DNA of 20,309 bases from JBCKUK01 sp038924905 (GCA_038924905.1 JBCKUK010000025.1:1-20309), one strand, 5' to 3'. Shown: positions 7,275-15,700, counted from the stretch's first letter. Program-made: numbers and translations. The notes: generated by a model not told the origin, from the sequence alone.

Positions 7275-7960
7275 TTATTTCCCTATCGCCCCAAACACCT
7301 TCTTAATCAACCCGCTCGCCTGCCCCACTGGGTCTTCCCGAATCGCCTTTTCTTCCTCTGCCATCATCAAATAAACCCCATCCAGGGTTTTCTGCGTCAC
7401 ATACTGTTCCAGATTAGCCTGATCCTTTTTCACCAACCCAAACTGGCTACCCAGTTCAGCAAATTTATTGTATTGCTGGGCAAGCTTTACATCCTCCGTG
7501 GCTTTTTTAACGATAGGGAGAAATTTTTCGGTCATTGGTGCGGAAGTGGTTTTTTTGAAGTATTGCGTGGCGGCATCATCCGGGCCGGTGAGGATGCTTT
7601 TGGCATCAGCCATACTCATCTTCTTGACTGAATCCACCAGCAAGGCCTTGGCTTCTGGCGCCGCGGCCTCCGCTGCACGATTCATCTTGAGTATCAGCTC
7701 ATCCGCCTGCTTGCCCATATCAAACATACGCATGGTCTTTTCGACTTTTTTCATGGAATCCGGCAACGGAATTTTCACCTGCGGATTTTTAAAAAACCCA
7801 TCCACAGTGCCCAGTTTGCTGACGGCTTTACCAACGCCCTGAATCAGAGCTTCTTTCAGCCCACACCGCTGGCATCAGCATTACTGAGGTCGCTTAAGCC
7901 CAGGGCGTTGGCGTGGGTGGCAAAAAGAATGAGGGTTAAAACAGCAATGATGCGGCGCAT
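7275..7960 (-). pseudogene. DUF4197 family exported protein, interrupted by a one-base frameshift
   Basis: The gene starts at ATG 7960, with GGAG seven bases upstream, and encodes a signal peptide (MRRIIAVLTLILFATHANA) followed by LGLSDLSNADASGVG, then a TGA at 7858-7856. In the -1 register the sequence continues as GLKEALIQGVGKAVSKLG and then the long conserved part VDGFFKNPQVKIPLP to LIKKVFGAIGK, ending at 7275. The break lies at the GGG run 7862-7860; adding one G would restore a continuous 228-residue DUF4197 protein. DUF4197 proteins are exported and have unknown function. The intact downstream part alone (ATG at 7805, 176 residues) lacks the signal peptide. Either a genuine recent inactivation or a sequencing error in a G run would explain this; the rest of the frame is undamaged, which favours a very recent event or an error. 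Confidence 0.85.
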
Positions 7961-7996
7961 GATAGGCTCCAAAAAATAACAGGCGACTCCAATGAC

Positions 7997-10510
7997 TCAG
8001 TGGTTGAGTGGTTTTACTTTCCAGATGTTATTGGCATATTCGCCAATGGTGCGGTCACTGGAGAATTTACCGATACGCGCTACATTGAGCACGGCGCGGC
8101 GCGTCCACTCATCCTGGTCTTGGTATACCCTACCCACTTCATCCTGTGTGGCTATATAGCTGGCGTAATCAGCCAGCAATAAATAATGGTCGCCATTACC
8201 CACCAGCGCATCAAAAACAGGCTGATAGCGATCTGGCTCGTCCACCGAAAAGAAACCGCCGGCTATCATATCCAGCACTTGCTTGAGCTCGGTATTGGCG
8301 TTGTAGTAATCAAGCGGGTTGTAGCCATTGGCTCTGGTTGCCGTCACTTCTGCCGCAGTCATGCCGAAAATAAAGATATTTTCATCACCCACTTCATCTT
8401 TAATCTCGATATTAGCGCCATCCAGCGTACCGATAGTCAACGCGCCATTTAACGCCATTTTCATATTGCCAGTGCCTGAAGCTTCAGTGCCTGCGGTAGA
8501 AATCTGCTCGGATAAATCACTGCCAGGAAATAGTAATTCAGCCGCTGACACTTCGTAATTAGGATAAAACACGACTTTGAGTTTATCGCCAACCGCCGCG
8601 TCTTCATTGACTACCGCAGCCACATCATTGATTAAACGGATAATCTGCTTGGCCATCCAATAGGCTGGCGCTGCTTTGCCGCCAAAAATAACAGCGCGCG
8701 GCGTTACATCTTTTGCCTGTCCGGAACGGATGCGATTGTATAGCGTGACCACATGCAATAAATTCAGCAGCTGGCGCTTGTATTCATGGATGCGCTTGAT
8801 TTGCACATCAAACAGGCTGTTGGTATTGAGCTTAACACCAGTGAGCTTCTCAATTTTATTGGCCAGGCGCACTTTGTTGGCCTGCTTAACAGCGCGGAAA
8901 GACTTGCGAAAATCAGCATCATTGGCTAAAGGGGTGAGCTTGGTAAGCTTGAACAGATCACGCTGAAAACCATCACCTATCGCTGAAGAAATCAGTTGCG
9001 TCAACCCGGGGTTAGCCTGATTTAACCAGCGACGCGGCGTAATGCCATTGGTCACATTTACCAGCTTGCCCGGGTATATCCGGTTAAAGTCTGCAAATAG
9101 TGTCGTCTTAAGCAGCTCGCTATGCAACGCTGCCACGCCATTCACTGTGTGACTGCCAACCACGGCCAGATGCGCCATACGTACGCGGCGACCATGTGTT
9201 TCATCGATAACTGAAACGCGATTAAGCAGATCCGTATCACCCGGGAACTTATGATTAACCATGTGCAGGAATTGGTGATTAATTTGATAAATAATCTCAA
9301 GATGGCGCGGCATTAAGGTACCAAACATTTCCACCGGCCAGGTCTCCAGTGCTTCCGGCATCAAAGTGTGATTGGTGTAGGAAAAAATCTTGCCAACCAG
9401 CTGCCAGGCGTAATCCCACTTGAGACGATGCACATCCACCAGTTGGTACATCAGTTCTGCCACCGCAATCGCCGGGTGAGTATCATTAAGCTGAATTGCC
9501 GCTTTTTCCGGCAGAATATTCCAGTCGTTATGCTTGGATAAAAAGCGGCGCAGAATATCCTGAATGGAAGCCGACACAAAGAAGTATTGCTGCTTTAAGC
9601 GCAGTTCACGGCCGGAGGCCGAAGTGTCATTGGGGTAGAGTACCTTGGAAATACTTTCCGCTGCATTGCGCTCTTCTACCGATTTTTCATAATTGCCTTC
9701 GTTAAAATGCCCCAGGTCAAACTCGCGCGAGGCTTTAGCAGTCCACAAACGCAGATTGTTCACTGTGTTGGTGCAATAACCCGGGATCGGCACATCATAG
9801 GCCATCGCCACTACATTTTCAGAATCTACCCAATGATGCCCAATGGCATGATCAAGATCGTCCGGGTCACTGTACTCCACCACACGACCAAAAAACTTGA
9901 CGACGTAGGTGCTCTCAGGACGTTGGAACTCCCATACATTGCCATAACGCAGCCAGTTATCCGGATGTTCAACCTGCTGACCATCAACAATGGCTTGACG
10001 AAACATGCCATATTCATAACGAATGCCATAGCCTGTACCCGGAATACTCATGGTGGCCATGGAATCCAGAAAACATGCGGCTAGACGTCCCAAGCCGCCA
10101 TTGCCAAGTGCGGCATCGGTTTCCATTTCCGCCACATCTTCCATCTGGTGGCCAAGCGCGCGCAGACCTTCGCGTAGCGGCTCTGCAATATCCAGATTCA
10201 AGGCGGCATTGGACAGCATGCGCCCCATCAAAAACTCGAGCGACAAATAATAAACGCGCTTGGGATCTTGCGCGCAATACGCATTGGAAGTTTTTACCCA
10301 GCGCTCAACCACATGGTCGCGTACCGCGTGCGCGGTTGTCACATACCAATCACGCGGCGTGGCCGTCTCGTCTGTTTTGAAAGTTGAAAATGCCAGATGA
10401 TTTTGCAGTTCCTTTGCTATCGACATTTTTTTGCCTGCGCCAGCCGGTACAGCAATGCTGGATTTTTCACGTTTTGATTTGGTTGATGATTTAGCTAAGG
10501 TGGCGATCAT
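7997..10510 (-). CDS. glgP: Glycogen/maltodextrin phosphorylase
   Basis: Glycogen phosphorylase (GT35 family) cleaves alpha-1,4-glucan ends with phosphate, releasing glucose 1-phosphate in the cytoplasm. The protein is about 837 residues, within the family range. It shows VYYLSLEFLMGR near the N-terminus, ALGNGGLGRLAACFLDS, IQLNDTHPAIAVAELM, KRIHEYKRQLLN, and the pyridoxal-phosphate segment GTEASGTGNMKMALNG with the cofactor lysine encoded at 8461-8459 (Lys684 from this start). I chose ATG 10510 because GAGG lies six bases upstream; an ATG four codons earlier (10522) has no good ribosome-binding site. The first ~35 residues form a basic, Ser/Lys-rich extension before the conserved part. It sits 75 bases downstream of tcdA, so it may have its own promoter or share the upstream transcript. 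Confidence 0.97.
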   Translation of the reverse strand: MIATLAKSSTKSKREKSSIAVPAGAGKKMSIAKELQNHLAFSTFKTDETATPRDWYVTTAHAVRDHVVERWVKTSNAYCAQDPKRVYYLSLEFLMGRMLSNAALNLDIAEPLREGLRALGHQMEDVAEMETDAALGNGGLGRLAACFLDSMATMSIPGTGYGIRYEYGMFRQAIVDGQQVEHPDNWLRYGNVWEFQRPESTYVVKFFGRVVEYSDPDDLDHAIGHHWVDSENVVAMAYDVPIPGYCTNTVNNLRLWTAKASREFDLGHFNEGNYEKSVEERNAAESISKVLYPNDTSASGRELRLKQQYFFVSASIQDILRRFLSKHNDWNILPEKAAIQLNDTHPAIAVAELMYQLVDVHRLKWDYAWQLVGKIFSYTNHTLMPEALETWPVEMFGTLMPRHLEIIYQINHQFLHMVNHKFPGDTDLLNRVSVIDETHGRRVRMAHLAVVGSHTVNGVAALHSELLKTTLFADFNRIYPGKLVNVTNGITPRRWLNQANPGLTQLISSAIGDGFQRDLFKLTKLTPLANDADFRKSFRAVKQANKVRLANKIEKLTGVKLNTNSLFDVQIKRIHEYKRQLLNLLHVVTLYNRIRSGQAKDVTPRAVIFGGKAAPAYWMAKQIIRLINDVAAVVNEDAAVGDKLKVVFYPNYEVSAAELLFPGSDLSEQISTAGTEASGTGNMKMALNGALTIGTLDGANIEIKDEVGDENIFIFGMTAAEVTATRANGYNPLDYYNANTELKQVLDMIAGGFFSVDEPDRYQPVFDALVGNGDHYLLLADYASYIATQDEVGRVYQDQDEWTRRAVLNVARIGKFSSDRTIGEYANNIWKVKPLNH

Positions 10511-10584
10511 ACCTAACCTCATTCAAGGTAACTTTAATTGCGGGGCTCGGCTATTTTACCTAATTGTCCACTACGCTGAAATTA

Positions 10585-11382
10585 CTATTTGAGCAGAAAT
10601 TTCAGCATAATGGCGGCGGCTGCCATGCCAAATGACGCCGTGACACACACAGAAGAGCCATAACCAGCGCAGCTAAGACCGGTAATTGGGTCATTGTCAC
10701 AGGCCGATTCAGTTGGGCGTATTACTGCTTCGTCAGAATAAATACACGGGATGTCAAATTTGGCTTTTGCCCCACGCGGAAAGCCGTAATCGCGGCGTAA
10801 AATAGTGCGCACTTTAGCCAGCAGGCGGTCGCCACTGGTTTTTGCCAGGTCTGCGCTGCTGATTTTAGTCGGGTCAAGGCGGCCGCCAGCGCCGCCCGTC
10901 ATCACCAGCAATAGTTCATTTTTACGGCAATAGGCAGCAATGGCAGCTTTGACAACCGCATCATCAATTGCATCTATCACACCGTCGAAATCCCTGTTCA
11001 GCATAGTCTCTATATTATCAACGGTGGCAAAATCTTCAATCTCCTGTACCCGGCAAGTCGGATTAATTGCACGAATACGCTCGGCCATGGCGCTAACCTT
11101 GGCCTTGCCAAACTCGCCTTCAATGGCGTGGATCTGGCGATTGACGTTGGATTCGGCGATATTATCGAGGTCTATCAGGGTAATGTTGCCAACGGCATTG
11201 CGCGCCAGCGCTTCTGCTACCCAGGAACCCACGCCGCCGATGCCAATGATGCAGATATGGGCTGCCTGAAAGCGCGCTAATCCAACCTCGCCATAAAGAC
11301 GGCGCACGCCGCCGAAACGACGTTCCAGGTCAACTTCTCCACTGGGAAATGTATCGCTGGACTTTGTCGGATGAATCATCAT
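10585..11382 (-). CDS. tcdA: tRNA threonylcarbamoyladenosine dehydratase (TcdA/CsdL family)
   Basis: A 265-residue E1-like (ThiF/MoeB/HesA fold) enzyme. TcdA uses ATP to dehydrate t6A37 in ANN-decoding tRNAs to the cyclic form ct6A. Visible features are RRFGGVRRLYG near the N-terminus, the nucleotide-binding GIGGVGSWVAEALAR (47-61), LIDLDNIAESNVNRQ (69-83), DAIDDAVVK, MTGGAGG, and the family C-terminus SCAGYGSSVCVTASFGM, ending in a hydrophobic helix. Its ATG directly follows the TAG of the upstream Adhesin_E-like gene (stop 11385-11383, start 11382), and a second ATG follows at once, so the start is either of two adjacent codons. Translational coupling with the upstream gene is likely, since no clear ribosome-binding site is present. 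Confidence 0.95.
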   Translation of the reverse strand: MMIHPTKSSDTFPSGEVDLERRFGGVRRLYGEVGLARFQAAHICIIGIGGVGSWVAEALARNAVGNITLIDLDNIAESNVNRQIHAIEGEFGKAKVSAMAERIRAINPTCRVQEIEDFATVDNIETMLNRDFDGVIDAIDDAVVKAAIAAYCRKNELLLVMTGGAGGRLDPTKISSADLAKTSGDRLLAKVRTILRRDYGFPRGAKAKFDIPCIYSDEAVIRPTESACDNDPITGLSCAGYGSSVCVTASFGMAAAAIMLKFLLK

Positions 11383-12081
11383 CTATTTAGCAGATTTTGC
11401 GCAAAATTTGGCCGCCAGAGTTTCCAGTGTTGCCGTCTTGCTGGTAGCTGCCGGTTGCTGTGGTTTATTGAATACATGCTCTATTTTTCCATTTTTCAAT
11501 TTACTTAACCTGAGCAAGGTAAAAGTTTTATCGCTGCAATTAAACAGAATTCTGCTGAAGGTCGGCTCCTGATTGTCCAAAGGCACAACCTTGGTCTCTG
11601 CCATAAAGCTGTCACCATCCTGACTTTGTTTGATGGATGTTCGATCAAAAAACACCTCAGCGATATTACTTTTGCCGATGGATTCCCACTCGGCGGAACT
11701 GGAACTACTACCTGTATCACAATACTGCTGCTTGAGCCGATCGGGCATGGATTCAGGGCTTATGGGTTCAGTTCGGCGTGGTGTATCAAATTTGGATAAG
11801 ACATTTTTATCTTGCATCTTGATGCCATGGGTGTAGGTAAATGTATTTCGATGGCAGTCAATTTCTATCACCGTTAGCCATGCGCTTTTATCGCTCTTAA
11901 TGACATTGGTCACTATGCTAAAACTGGATTGATCATCACCCCACTGCAAACTGTCGCGATCAACATAATGTTTACCTACCTGACTGGGGCCTAGAAATTG
12001 CCATTCTTCAGCCTGCGCCTGTGGGATGCCAAGCAGGCAACCCAGCAATAACAGCAGTCTCGCACTTTCATTCCCGCGCAT
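11383..12081 (-). CDS. Secreted protein with two Adhesin_E-like domains
   Basis: A 232-residue exported protein of unknown role. The start at 12081 is chosen because GGAAAG lies just upstream and it gives a signal peptide: MRGNESARLLLLLGCLLGIPQAQA. The mature part has two similar halves. Each begins with W-x3-G, has an aromatic-D-R/S motif (HYVDRDSLQW in the first, VFFDRTSIKQ in the second), then alternating beta-type strands and a cysteine (EIDCHRNTF and LFNCSDKTF). This resembles the surface-adhesin E domain found repeatedly in betaproteobacterial secreted proteins; the name reflects one member and does not prove adhesion here. The gene overlaps the 3' end of acpS by 14 bases and abuts tcdA, so all three are probably translated from one message. 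An in-frame extension back into acpS is not real coding. Confidence 0.82.
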   Translation of the reverse strand: MRGNESARLLLLLGCLLGIPQAQAEEWQFLGPSQVGKHYVDRDSLQWGDDQSSFSIVTNVIKSDKSAWLTVIEIDCHRNTFTYTHGIKMQDKNVLSKFDTPRRTEPISPESMPDRLKQQYCDTGSSSSSAEWESIGKSNIAEVFFDRTSIKQSQDGDSFMAETKVVPLDNQEPTFSRILFNCSDKTFTLLRLSKLKNGKIEHVFNKPQQPAATSKTATLETLAAKFCAKSAK

Positions 12082-12457
12082 TTCTTTCCAGTACGACAAA
12101 GGCTGCAGCGAGCGCTTTTTCATCGCTAATCGATAAATGCTGCTGACAAACCCCTTTTTCATCCAAAAATGCTTGCAGTTCTGGCGCCAGATCGAGTACT
12201 GGCTTGCCCAGGTCATCATGTGCAATGCCGATATTCTGAAAGGTAGCGGGCGGGCGAAAACCTGTGCCCAGAGCTTTGGCAAAAGCCTCTTTGGCAGCAA
12301 AACGCTTGGCGAGGAAGCGTGCCTTTGTTTTTGAAAGCGAGTAATCCTGCCACTCGCGCTCGTTGAGAATGCGCTTGGCGAAAGCATCACCGAAACGCTC
12401 CAATGAAAATTCGATGCGCGAAACTTCAACGATATCAGTACCGATGCCGTAAATCAT
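12068..12457 (-). CDS. acpS: Holo-[acyl-carrier-protein] synthase
   Basis: AcpS transfers 4'-phosphopantetheine from CoA to the serine of apo-ACP, activating it for fatty-acid synthesis. The 129-residue length is normal. The two signature regions are intact: IYGIGTDIVEVSRI at the N-terminus with metal-binding Asp8, and KRFAAKEAFAKALGTG (~51-66) with the conserved Glu. The C-terminal HLSISDEKALAAAFVVLER matches the family. The gene starts four bases after the pdxJ stop, which is the common proteobacterial pdxJ-acpS arrangement, and its last 14 bases overlap the next gene. Confidence 0.97.
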   Translation of the reverse strand: MIYGIGTDIVEVSRIEFSLERFGDAFAKRILNEREWQDYSLSKTKARFLAKRFAAKEAFAKALGTGFRPPATFQNIGIAHDDLGKPVLDLAPELQAFLDEKGVCQQHLSISDEKALAAAFVVLERNARE

Positions 12458-12461
12458 GCCA

Positions 12462-13193
12462 TTAGCGCCCGGAAGCGCCTTCCACCATCAGCGCCTTCAT
12501 TTCGCGCACCGCATTATCCCAACCGACAAACAAGGCATGGGCAACAATGGCGTGACCAATATTCAGCTCTTCAATGCCGTCAATTGCAGCGATTTGTTTG
12601 ACATTGTGATAGTGCAAACCATGGCCGGCATTGACCGCCAGTCCCAATTTAACGCCATGCGCCACGGCAAGCTTGATGCGGGCAAGCTCATGCGCTTGTT
12701 CAGGCTCACGCTCGGCATCGGCAAATGTGCCAGTGTGTAGCTCGATAACCGGCGCACCTGCGGCCTTGGCCGCGTCAATCTGGGCTATATCCGGGCCTAT
12801 AAAAAGCGAGACGCGAATGCCTGCCTTACCCAAACGTTGGCAGGCTTTTTTTACGCTTTCAAGATTGCCAGTCACATCCAACCCACCTTCGGTGGTGCGC
12901 TCTTCGCGGCGCTCGGGCACCAGACAGACATCCTGCGGCTTGACTTCCAGCGCTATGCCTATCATTTCATCGGTTACCGCCATCTCGAGATTCATGCGCG
13001 TTTGCAACAGACTGCGCAGGCTGTATACATCGGCATCCTGCATATGACGACGATCTTCGCGCAAATGCAGGGTAATGCTATCTGCGCCCGACTGCTCGGC
13101 GCGCAAAGCCGCCTGTACCACGCTTGGGTAGCGCGTGCCACGCGCCTGGCGGATGGTAGCGACATGATCAATATTAACGCCCAGTTTTATCAT
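12462..13193 (-). CDS. pdxJ: Pyridoxine 5'-phosphate synthase
   Basis: PdxJ condenses 1-deoxyxylulose 5-phosphate with 3-amino-2-oxopropyl phosphate to make pyridoxine 5'-phosphate, the last ring-forming step of DXP-dependent vitamin B6 synthesis. With the start at 13193 the protein has 243 residues, equal to the E. coli enzyme, and begins MIKLGVNIDHVATIRQARGT. Other family segments are ITLHLREDRRHMQD, CLVPERREERTTEGGLD, ELHTGTFAD, VNAGHGLHYHNV and EELNIGHAIVAHALFVG, which include the phosphate-binding and catalytic His/Glu residues. An upstream ATG at 13223 would overlap recO and adds non-conserved residues, so it was rejected. The gene begins 10 bases after the recO stop. Confidence 0.97.
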   Translation of the reverse strand: MIKLGVNIDHVATIRQARGTRYPSVVQAALRAEQSGADSITLHLREDRRHMQDADVYSLRSLLQTRMNLEMAVTDEMIGIALEVKPQDVCLVPERREERTTEGGLDVTGNLESVKKACQRLGKAGIRVSLFIGPDIAQIDAAKAAGAPVIELHTGTFADAEREPEQAHELARIKLAVAHGVKLGLAVNAGHGLHYHNVKQIAAIDGIEELNIGHAIVAHALFVGWDNAVREMKALMVEGASGR

Positions 13194-13203
13194 GGTTTTA
13201 ATT

Positions 13204-13941
13204 TCAAAGACCCTGTAAATCAATCAAGAGTTGACGGGTGTGTAAGGGTTTATCACCCAAATAATGTGCAAGCAGCACACGCATTAGTTGCTTGCTCTGT
13301 TGCTGGGTTTGCGGGTCGGTATAGTCATCCTGCAGCATATCCAGCAAAGTTTTACCCGACAATTGTAACCCGTTTTGCTGAGAACCCGGCTGACAGGCGC
13401 CACGTTCGGCGATATAGCAATAGTCGCGTCCGGCTTCAACCGGAGCGTCATGCTCATTCAGTTGCAACGGCACGGCATAGCCCATTTCCTGTAGCAGTTT
13501 GAGCTCAAAACGCCGTAGCGTGGTAGCTAATGGCGTGCTGGCAAGCTCGCGGCTAGCTCCCAGGGTACGCAGCACCTGGCCGTAGTAGTCAAACAGGACT
13601 TCGTGGGCATCTTCACGCGGCAGCAAGCGCAACAGCAACTCATTCAGATAGAAGCTGCACATTAATGCTTCGCCTTGTAGCATCAGCAAGCCTGCGCCCC
13701 ATTCCATGGAGTGCAAATTCTTGAGCTCCTGCTTGCCGGACCAGGCACCAACCAGCGGCTGAAAAGATTGCAGCATGCCGCGCATAGCCGATCGTGGCCG
13801 CCGCGCGCCCTTTGCCACCGCTGCCACACGCCCAAAATCGCGGGTAAACAGCTCAACCACCAGGCTGGTTTCCTTGAAGGGGTAGGTGTGCAAGACGTAT
13901 ACGGGTTGCGCTTCCTGCCGTGTGATATTGCTGGTTGTCAT
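13204..13941 (-). CDS. recO: DNA repair protein RecO
   Basis: RecO works with RecR and RecF to load RecA onto SSB-coated single-stranded DNA and to anneal strands. The 245-residue protein has the N-terminal OB-fold (VYVLHTYPFKETSLVVELFT, FGRVAAVAKGARR, LQSFQPL) and the helical C-terminal domain containing LYLNELLLRLL-like sequence (observed FYLNELLLRLLPRED) and RRFELKLLQEMGY. Cysteines near CYIAERGAC may correspond to the degenerate zinc-ribbon region of the family. No good ribosome-binding site precedes the ATG. In related genomes recO usually follows era closely; here a 191-base spacer containing an inverted repeat separates them. Confidence 0.95.
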   Translation of the reverse strand: MTTSNITRQEAQPVYVLHTYPFKETSLVVELFTRDFGRVAAVAKGARRPRSAMRGMLQSFQPLVGAWSGKQELKNLHSMEWGAGLLMLQGEALMCSFYLNELLLRLLPREDAHEVLFDYYGQVLRTLGASRELASTPLATTLRRFELKLLQEMGYAVPLQLNEHDAPVEAGRDYCYIAERGACQPGSQQNGLQLSGKTLLDMLQDDYTDPQTQQQSKQLMRVLLAHYLGDKPLHTRQLLIDLQGL

Positions 13942-13972
13942 TTAGAAGCTTTTAGACATAGATCAAAACCTT

Positions 13973-14126
13973 TAGCCACAGAGGACACAGAGCACACAGA
14001 GAAAAACGGAAATTCTAAAGCAATATGAATATAGCCTTTGCAATTAGCCATACGCACCGATGACATCATTATGACGTACTCAATCACTTGGGGGGTTCTC
14101 TGTGAACTCTGTGTCCTCTGTGGCTA
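13973..14126. repeat. Inverted-repeat element (31-bp arms) between era and recO
   Basis: The arms 13973-14003 and 14096-14126 are inverted complements at 29 of 31 positions and enclose 92 bases of unique sequence. Each arm is built of three tandem 9-base units of the form nnCTCTGTG ending in GCTA (read outward on one strand). Translated, one arm reads ATEDTEHTEK, a phrase I associate with spurious ORFs from a dispersed repeat found in many bacterial genomes. No ORF of a transposase lies inside, so this looks like a MITE- or REP-like non-autonomous element. No U-tract adjoins the arms, so a role as an intrinsic terminator is not supported, although a long hairpin in the operon mRNA could affect processing. 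Confidence 0.85.
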
Positions 14127-14132
14127 GTGAAT

Positions 14133-15020
14133 CTAATACCCCAAACTCTTTAAGGCACGCTCGTCATCAGCCCAGCCGCCTTTAACTTTCACCCAGGTTT
14201 CAAGCCAAACCTTGCTACCGAACAGTTTTTCCATATCCTGCCGCGCCTCAGTAGAAATCTGTTTGAGCTTCTCGCCACCTTTGCCAATTAGCATGGGCTT
14301 CTGGCTTTCCTTATCCACAATAATCGCCGCGTGAATGCGACGCAGCTTGCCGGTCTGCTCAAATTTCTCAATCTCGACAGCCAGCGAGTAGGGAATTTCA
14401 TCTCCCAGAAAACGAAATGCCTTTTCACGTAGTATCTCTGCCGCTAAAAAACGCTCGCTCCTATCGGTAAGCTCATCCTTGTCATAAATAGCTGCCTGTT
14501 CCGGCAGGTGCTGGCGTATGGCTAGCAACAACTCATCAAGATAGAGGTTCTTTTTGGCACTGACAGGCACAATGGCAGCGAATGGGAACTCAGTATCGAA
14601 ATCCTGGATAAGTGGTAATAAATTGCCTTTGTCGCCCATCAAATCTGCCTTGTTGACTACCAGTAACACCGGCTTGGTTTCGGGCAATATCCTGAATATC
14701 AGCCTGTCAGCATCACCCAGATGCATGGGCTCGATCACAAACAACACTACATCAACCTCAGCCAGCACTTGCGTCACCGTTTTATTCAAGCTGCGATTGA
14801 GCGCGTTGACATGTTTTTGCTGAAAGCCTGGCGTATCTACAAACAAATACTGGGCATCTGGCGTAGTGTGTATGCCAAGCAAACGATGGCGTGTAGTCTG
14901 CGCCTTGCGCGAAGTGATACTAAGCTTGAGACCGAGGATGTGATTAAGTAGCGTAGATTTGCCCACATTGGGACGGCCAACAATCGCTACCGTGCCGCAG
15001 CGAAATCCTGCATCGCTCAT
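14133..15020 (-). CDS. era: GTPase Era, 16S rRNA-binding ribosome assembly factor
   Basis: Era is an essential GTPase that binds the 3' end of 16S rRNA during 30S maturation, at the cytoplasmic membrane or ribosome. The 295-residue protein has the GTPase motifs in order: G1 GRPNVGKS (15-22), G2 region SRKAQTTRHR, G3 DTPG (62-65), G4 NKAD (123-126) and G5 SAKK. The C-terminal KH domain contains LIGKGGEKLKQI and the ending LETWVKVKGGWADDE. The ATG overlaps the rnc stop by four bases (ATGA), giving translational coupling to RNase III, which acts in the same rRNA pathway. An AAGG ribosome-binding site lies inside rnc. Confidence 0.98.
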   Translation of the reverse strand: MSDAGFRCGTVAIVGRPNVGKSTLLNHILGLKLSITSRKAQTTRHRLLGIHTTPDAQYLFVDTPGFQQKHVNALNRSLNKTVTQVLAEVDVVLFVIEPMHLGDADRLIFRILPETKPVLLVVNKADLMGDKGNLLPLIQDFDTEFPFAAIVPVSAKKNLYLDELLLAIRQHLPEQAAIYDKDELTDRSERFLAAEILREKAFRFLGDEIPYSLAVEIEKFEQTGKLRRIHAAIIVDKESQKPMLIGKGGEKLKQISTEARQDMEKLFGSKVWLETWVKVKGGWADDERALKSLGY

Positions 15021-15700
15021 GAACGGCCTTTGGGCGTGTTTATTTTGTTGTAAGCCAACTCGGCGGCCTGCTGTTCGGCCATTCGGCGGCTGCTGGCCTC
15101 ACCGTGTGTGGTAATTCTTAATTTTGGTATATGGCATTCAACACGAAAAGTCTGGCAATGTGCGTCGCCTTCGGTTGCCAATACAGCATATTCTGGCAGG
15201 TCTATCTTGCGACCCTGCAAATATTCCTGCAATAGTGACTTGGGATCCTTGCCGATGGATTTTGGATCGATTTGTTCGAGCAATGAAGTGTAGACTCTCA
15301 CTACAAAAGCTTCCGCAGCATCAAAGCCTCCATCGAGAAACACCGCGCCGATAATAGCTTCGAGGGCATCTGCCAGCACCGATGGGCGGCGCCAGCCACT
15401 ACTTTTCAGCTCACCCTCTCCCAACCTCAGCGACTCACCCAGATTTAAAGTAACAGCAATTTCACTTAATGTGGATTCTTTAACCAACTGCGCGCGCAGG
15501 CGACTGAGATCACCCTCTGGCAACTTGGGGTAGCGCTGAAATAGCTGATGGGCAATGATGAAATTAAGCACGCCATCGCCTAAAAATTCCAGGCGTTCGT
15601 TATTGGCACTGCTGTGACTCCTGTGCGTGAGCGCCTGAATCAGTAACGATTCATTTTTAAAATCATGGGCAATCAGGCGTGCCAGGTCACTTTGAGACAT
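15017..15700 (-). CDS. rnc: Ribonuclease III
   Basis: RNase III cuts double-stranded RNA, notably the 30S rRNA precursor and some mRNA leaders. The 227-residue protein has the RNase III signature NERLEFLGDGVL (34-45), with active-site residues Glu38, Asp42, Asp111 and Glu114 present at the expected spacing (DALEAIIGAVFLDGG). The C-terminal double-stranded-RNA-binding domain (~152-222) includes DPKSLLQEYLQGR and ASSRRMAEQQAAELAY. It starts five bases after the DUF4845 stop and overlaps era by four bases. The ribosome-binding site is weak, so coupling with DUF4845 translation is likely. Confidence 0.98.
   Translation of the reverse strand: MSQSDLARLIAHDFKNESLLIQALTHRSHSSANNERLEFLGDGVLNFIIAHQLFQRYPKLPEGDLSRLRAQLVKESTLSEIAVTLNLGESLRLGEGELKSSGWRRPSVLADALEAIIGAVFLDGGFDAAEAFVVRVYTSLLEQIDPKSIGKDPKSLLQEYLQGRKIDLPEYAVLATEGDAHCQTFRVECHIPKLRITTHGEASSRRMAEQQAAELAYNKINTPKGRS

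Noticed and set aside
10575..10606. 8-bp inverted repeat (GCTGAAAT/ATTTCAGC) overlapping the tcdA stop
   Set aside because: The 16-base loop and lack of a U-tract make it a poor terminator; it may be chance.
12082..12429. In-frame upstream extension of the Adhesin_E-like gene to a start at 12429
   Set aside because: It reads acpS in another frame; the internal start at 12081 has a good ribosome-binding site and gives a signal peptide.
13194..13223. Longer start for pdxJ at 13223
   Set aside because: It overlaps recO and adds ten residues absent from PdxJ; start 13193 gives the standard 243-residue protein.
13973..14126. The era-recO inverted repeat as an intrinsic terminator or CRISPR-like array
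   Set aside because: No U-tract follows the arms, and the 9-base tandem units lack spacers, so neither reading fits.
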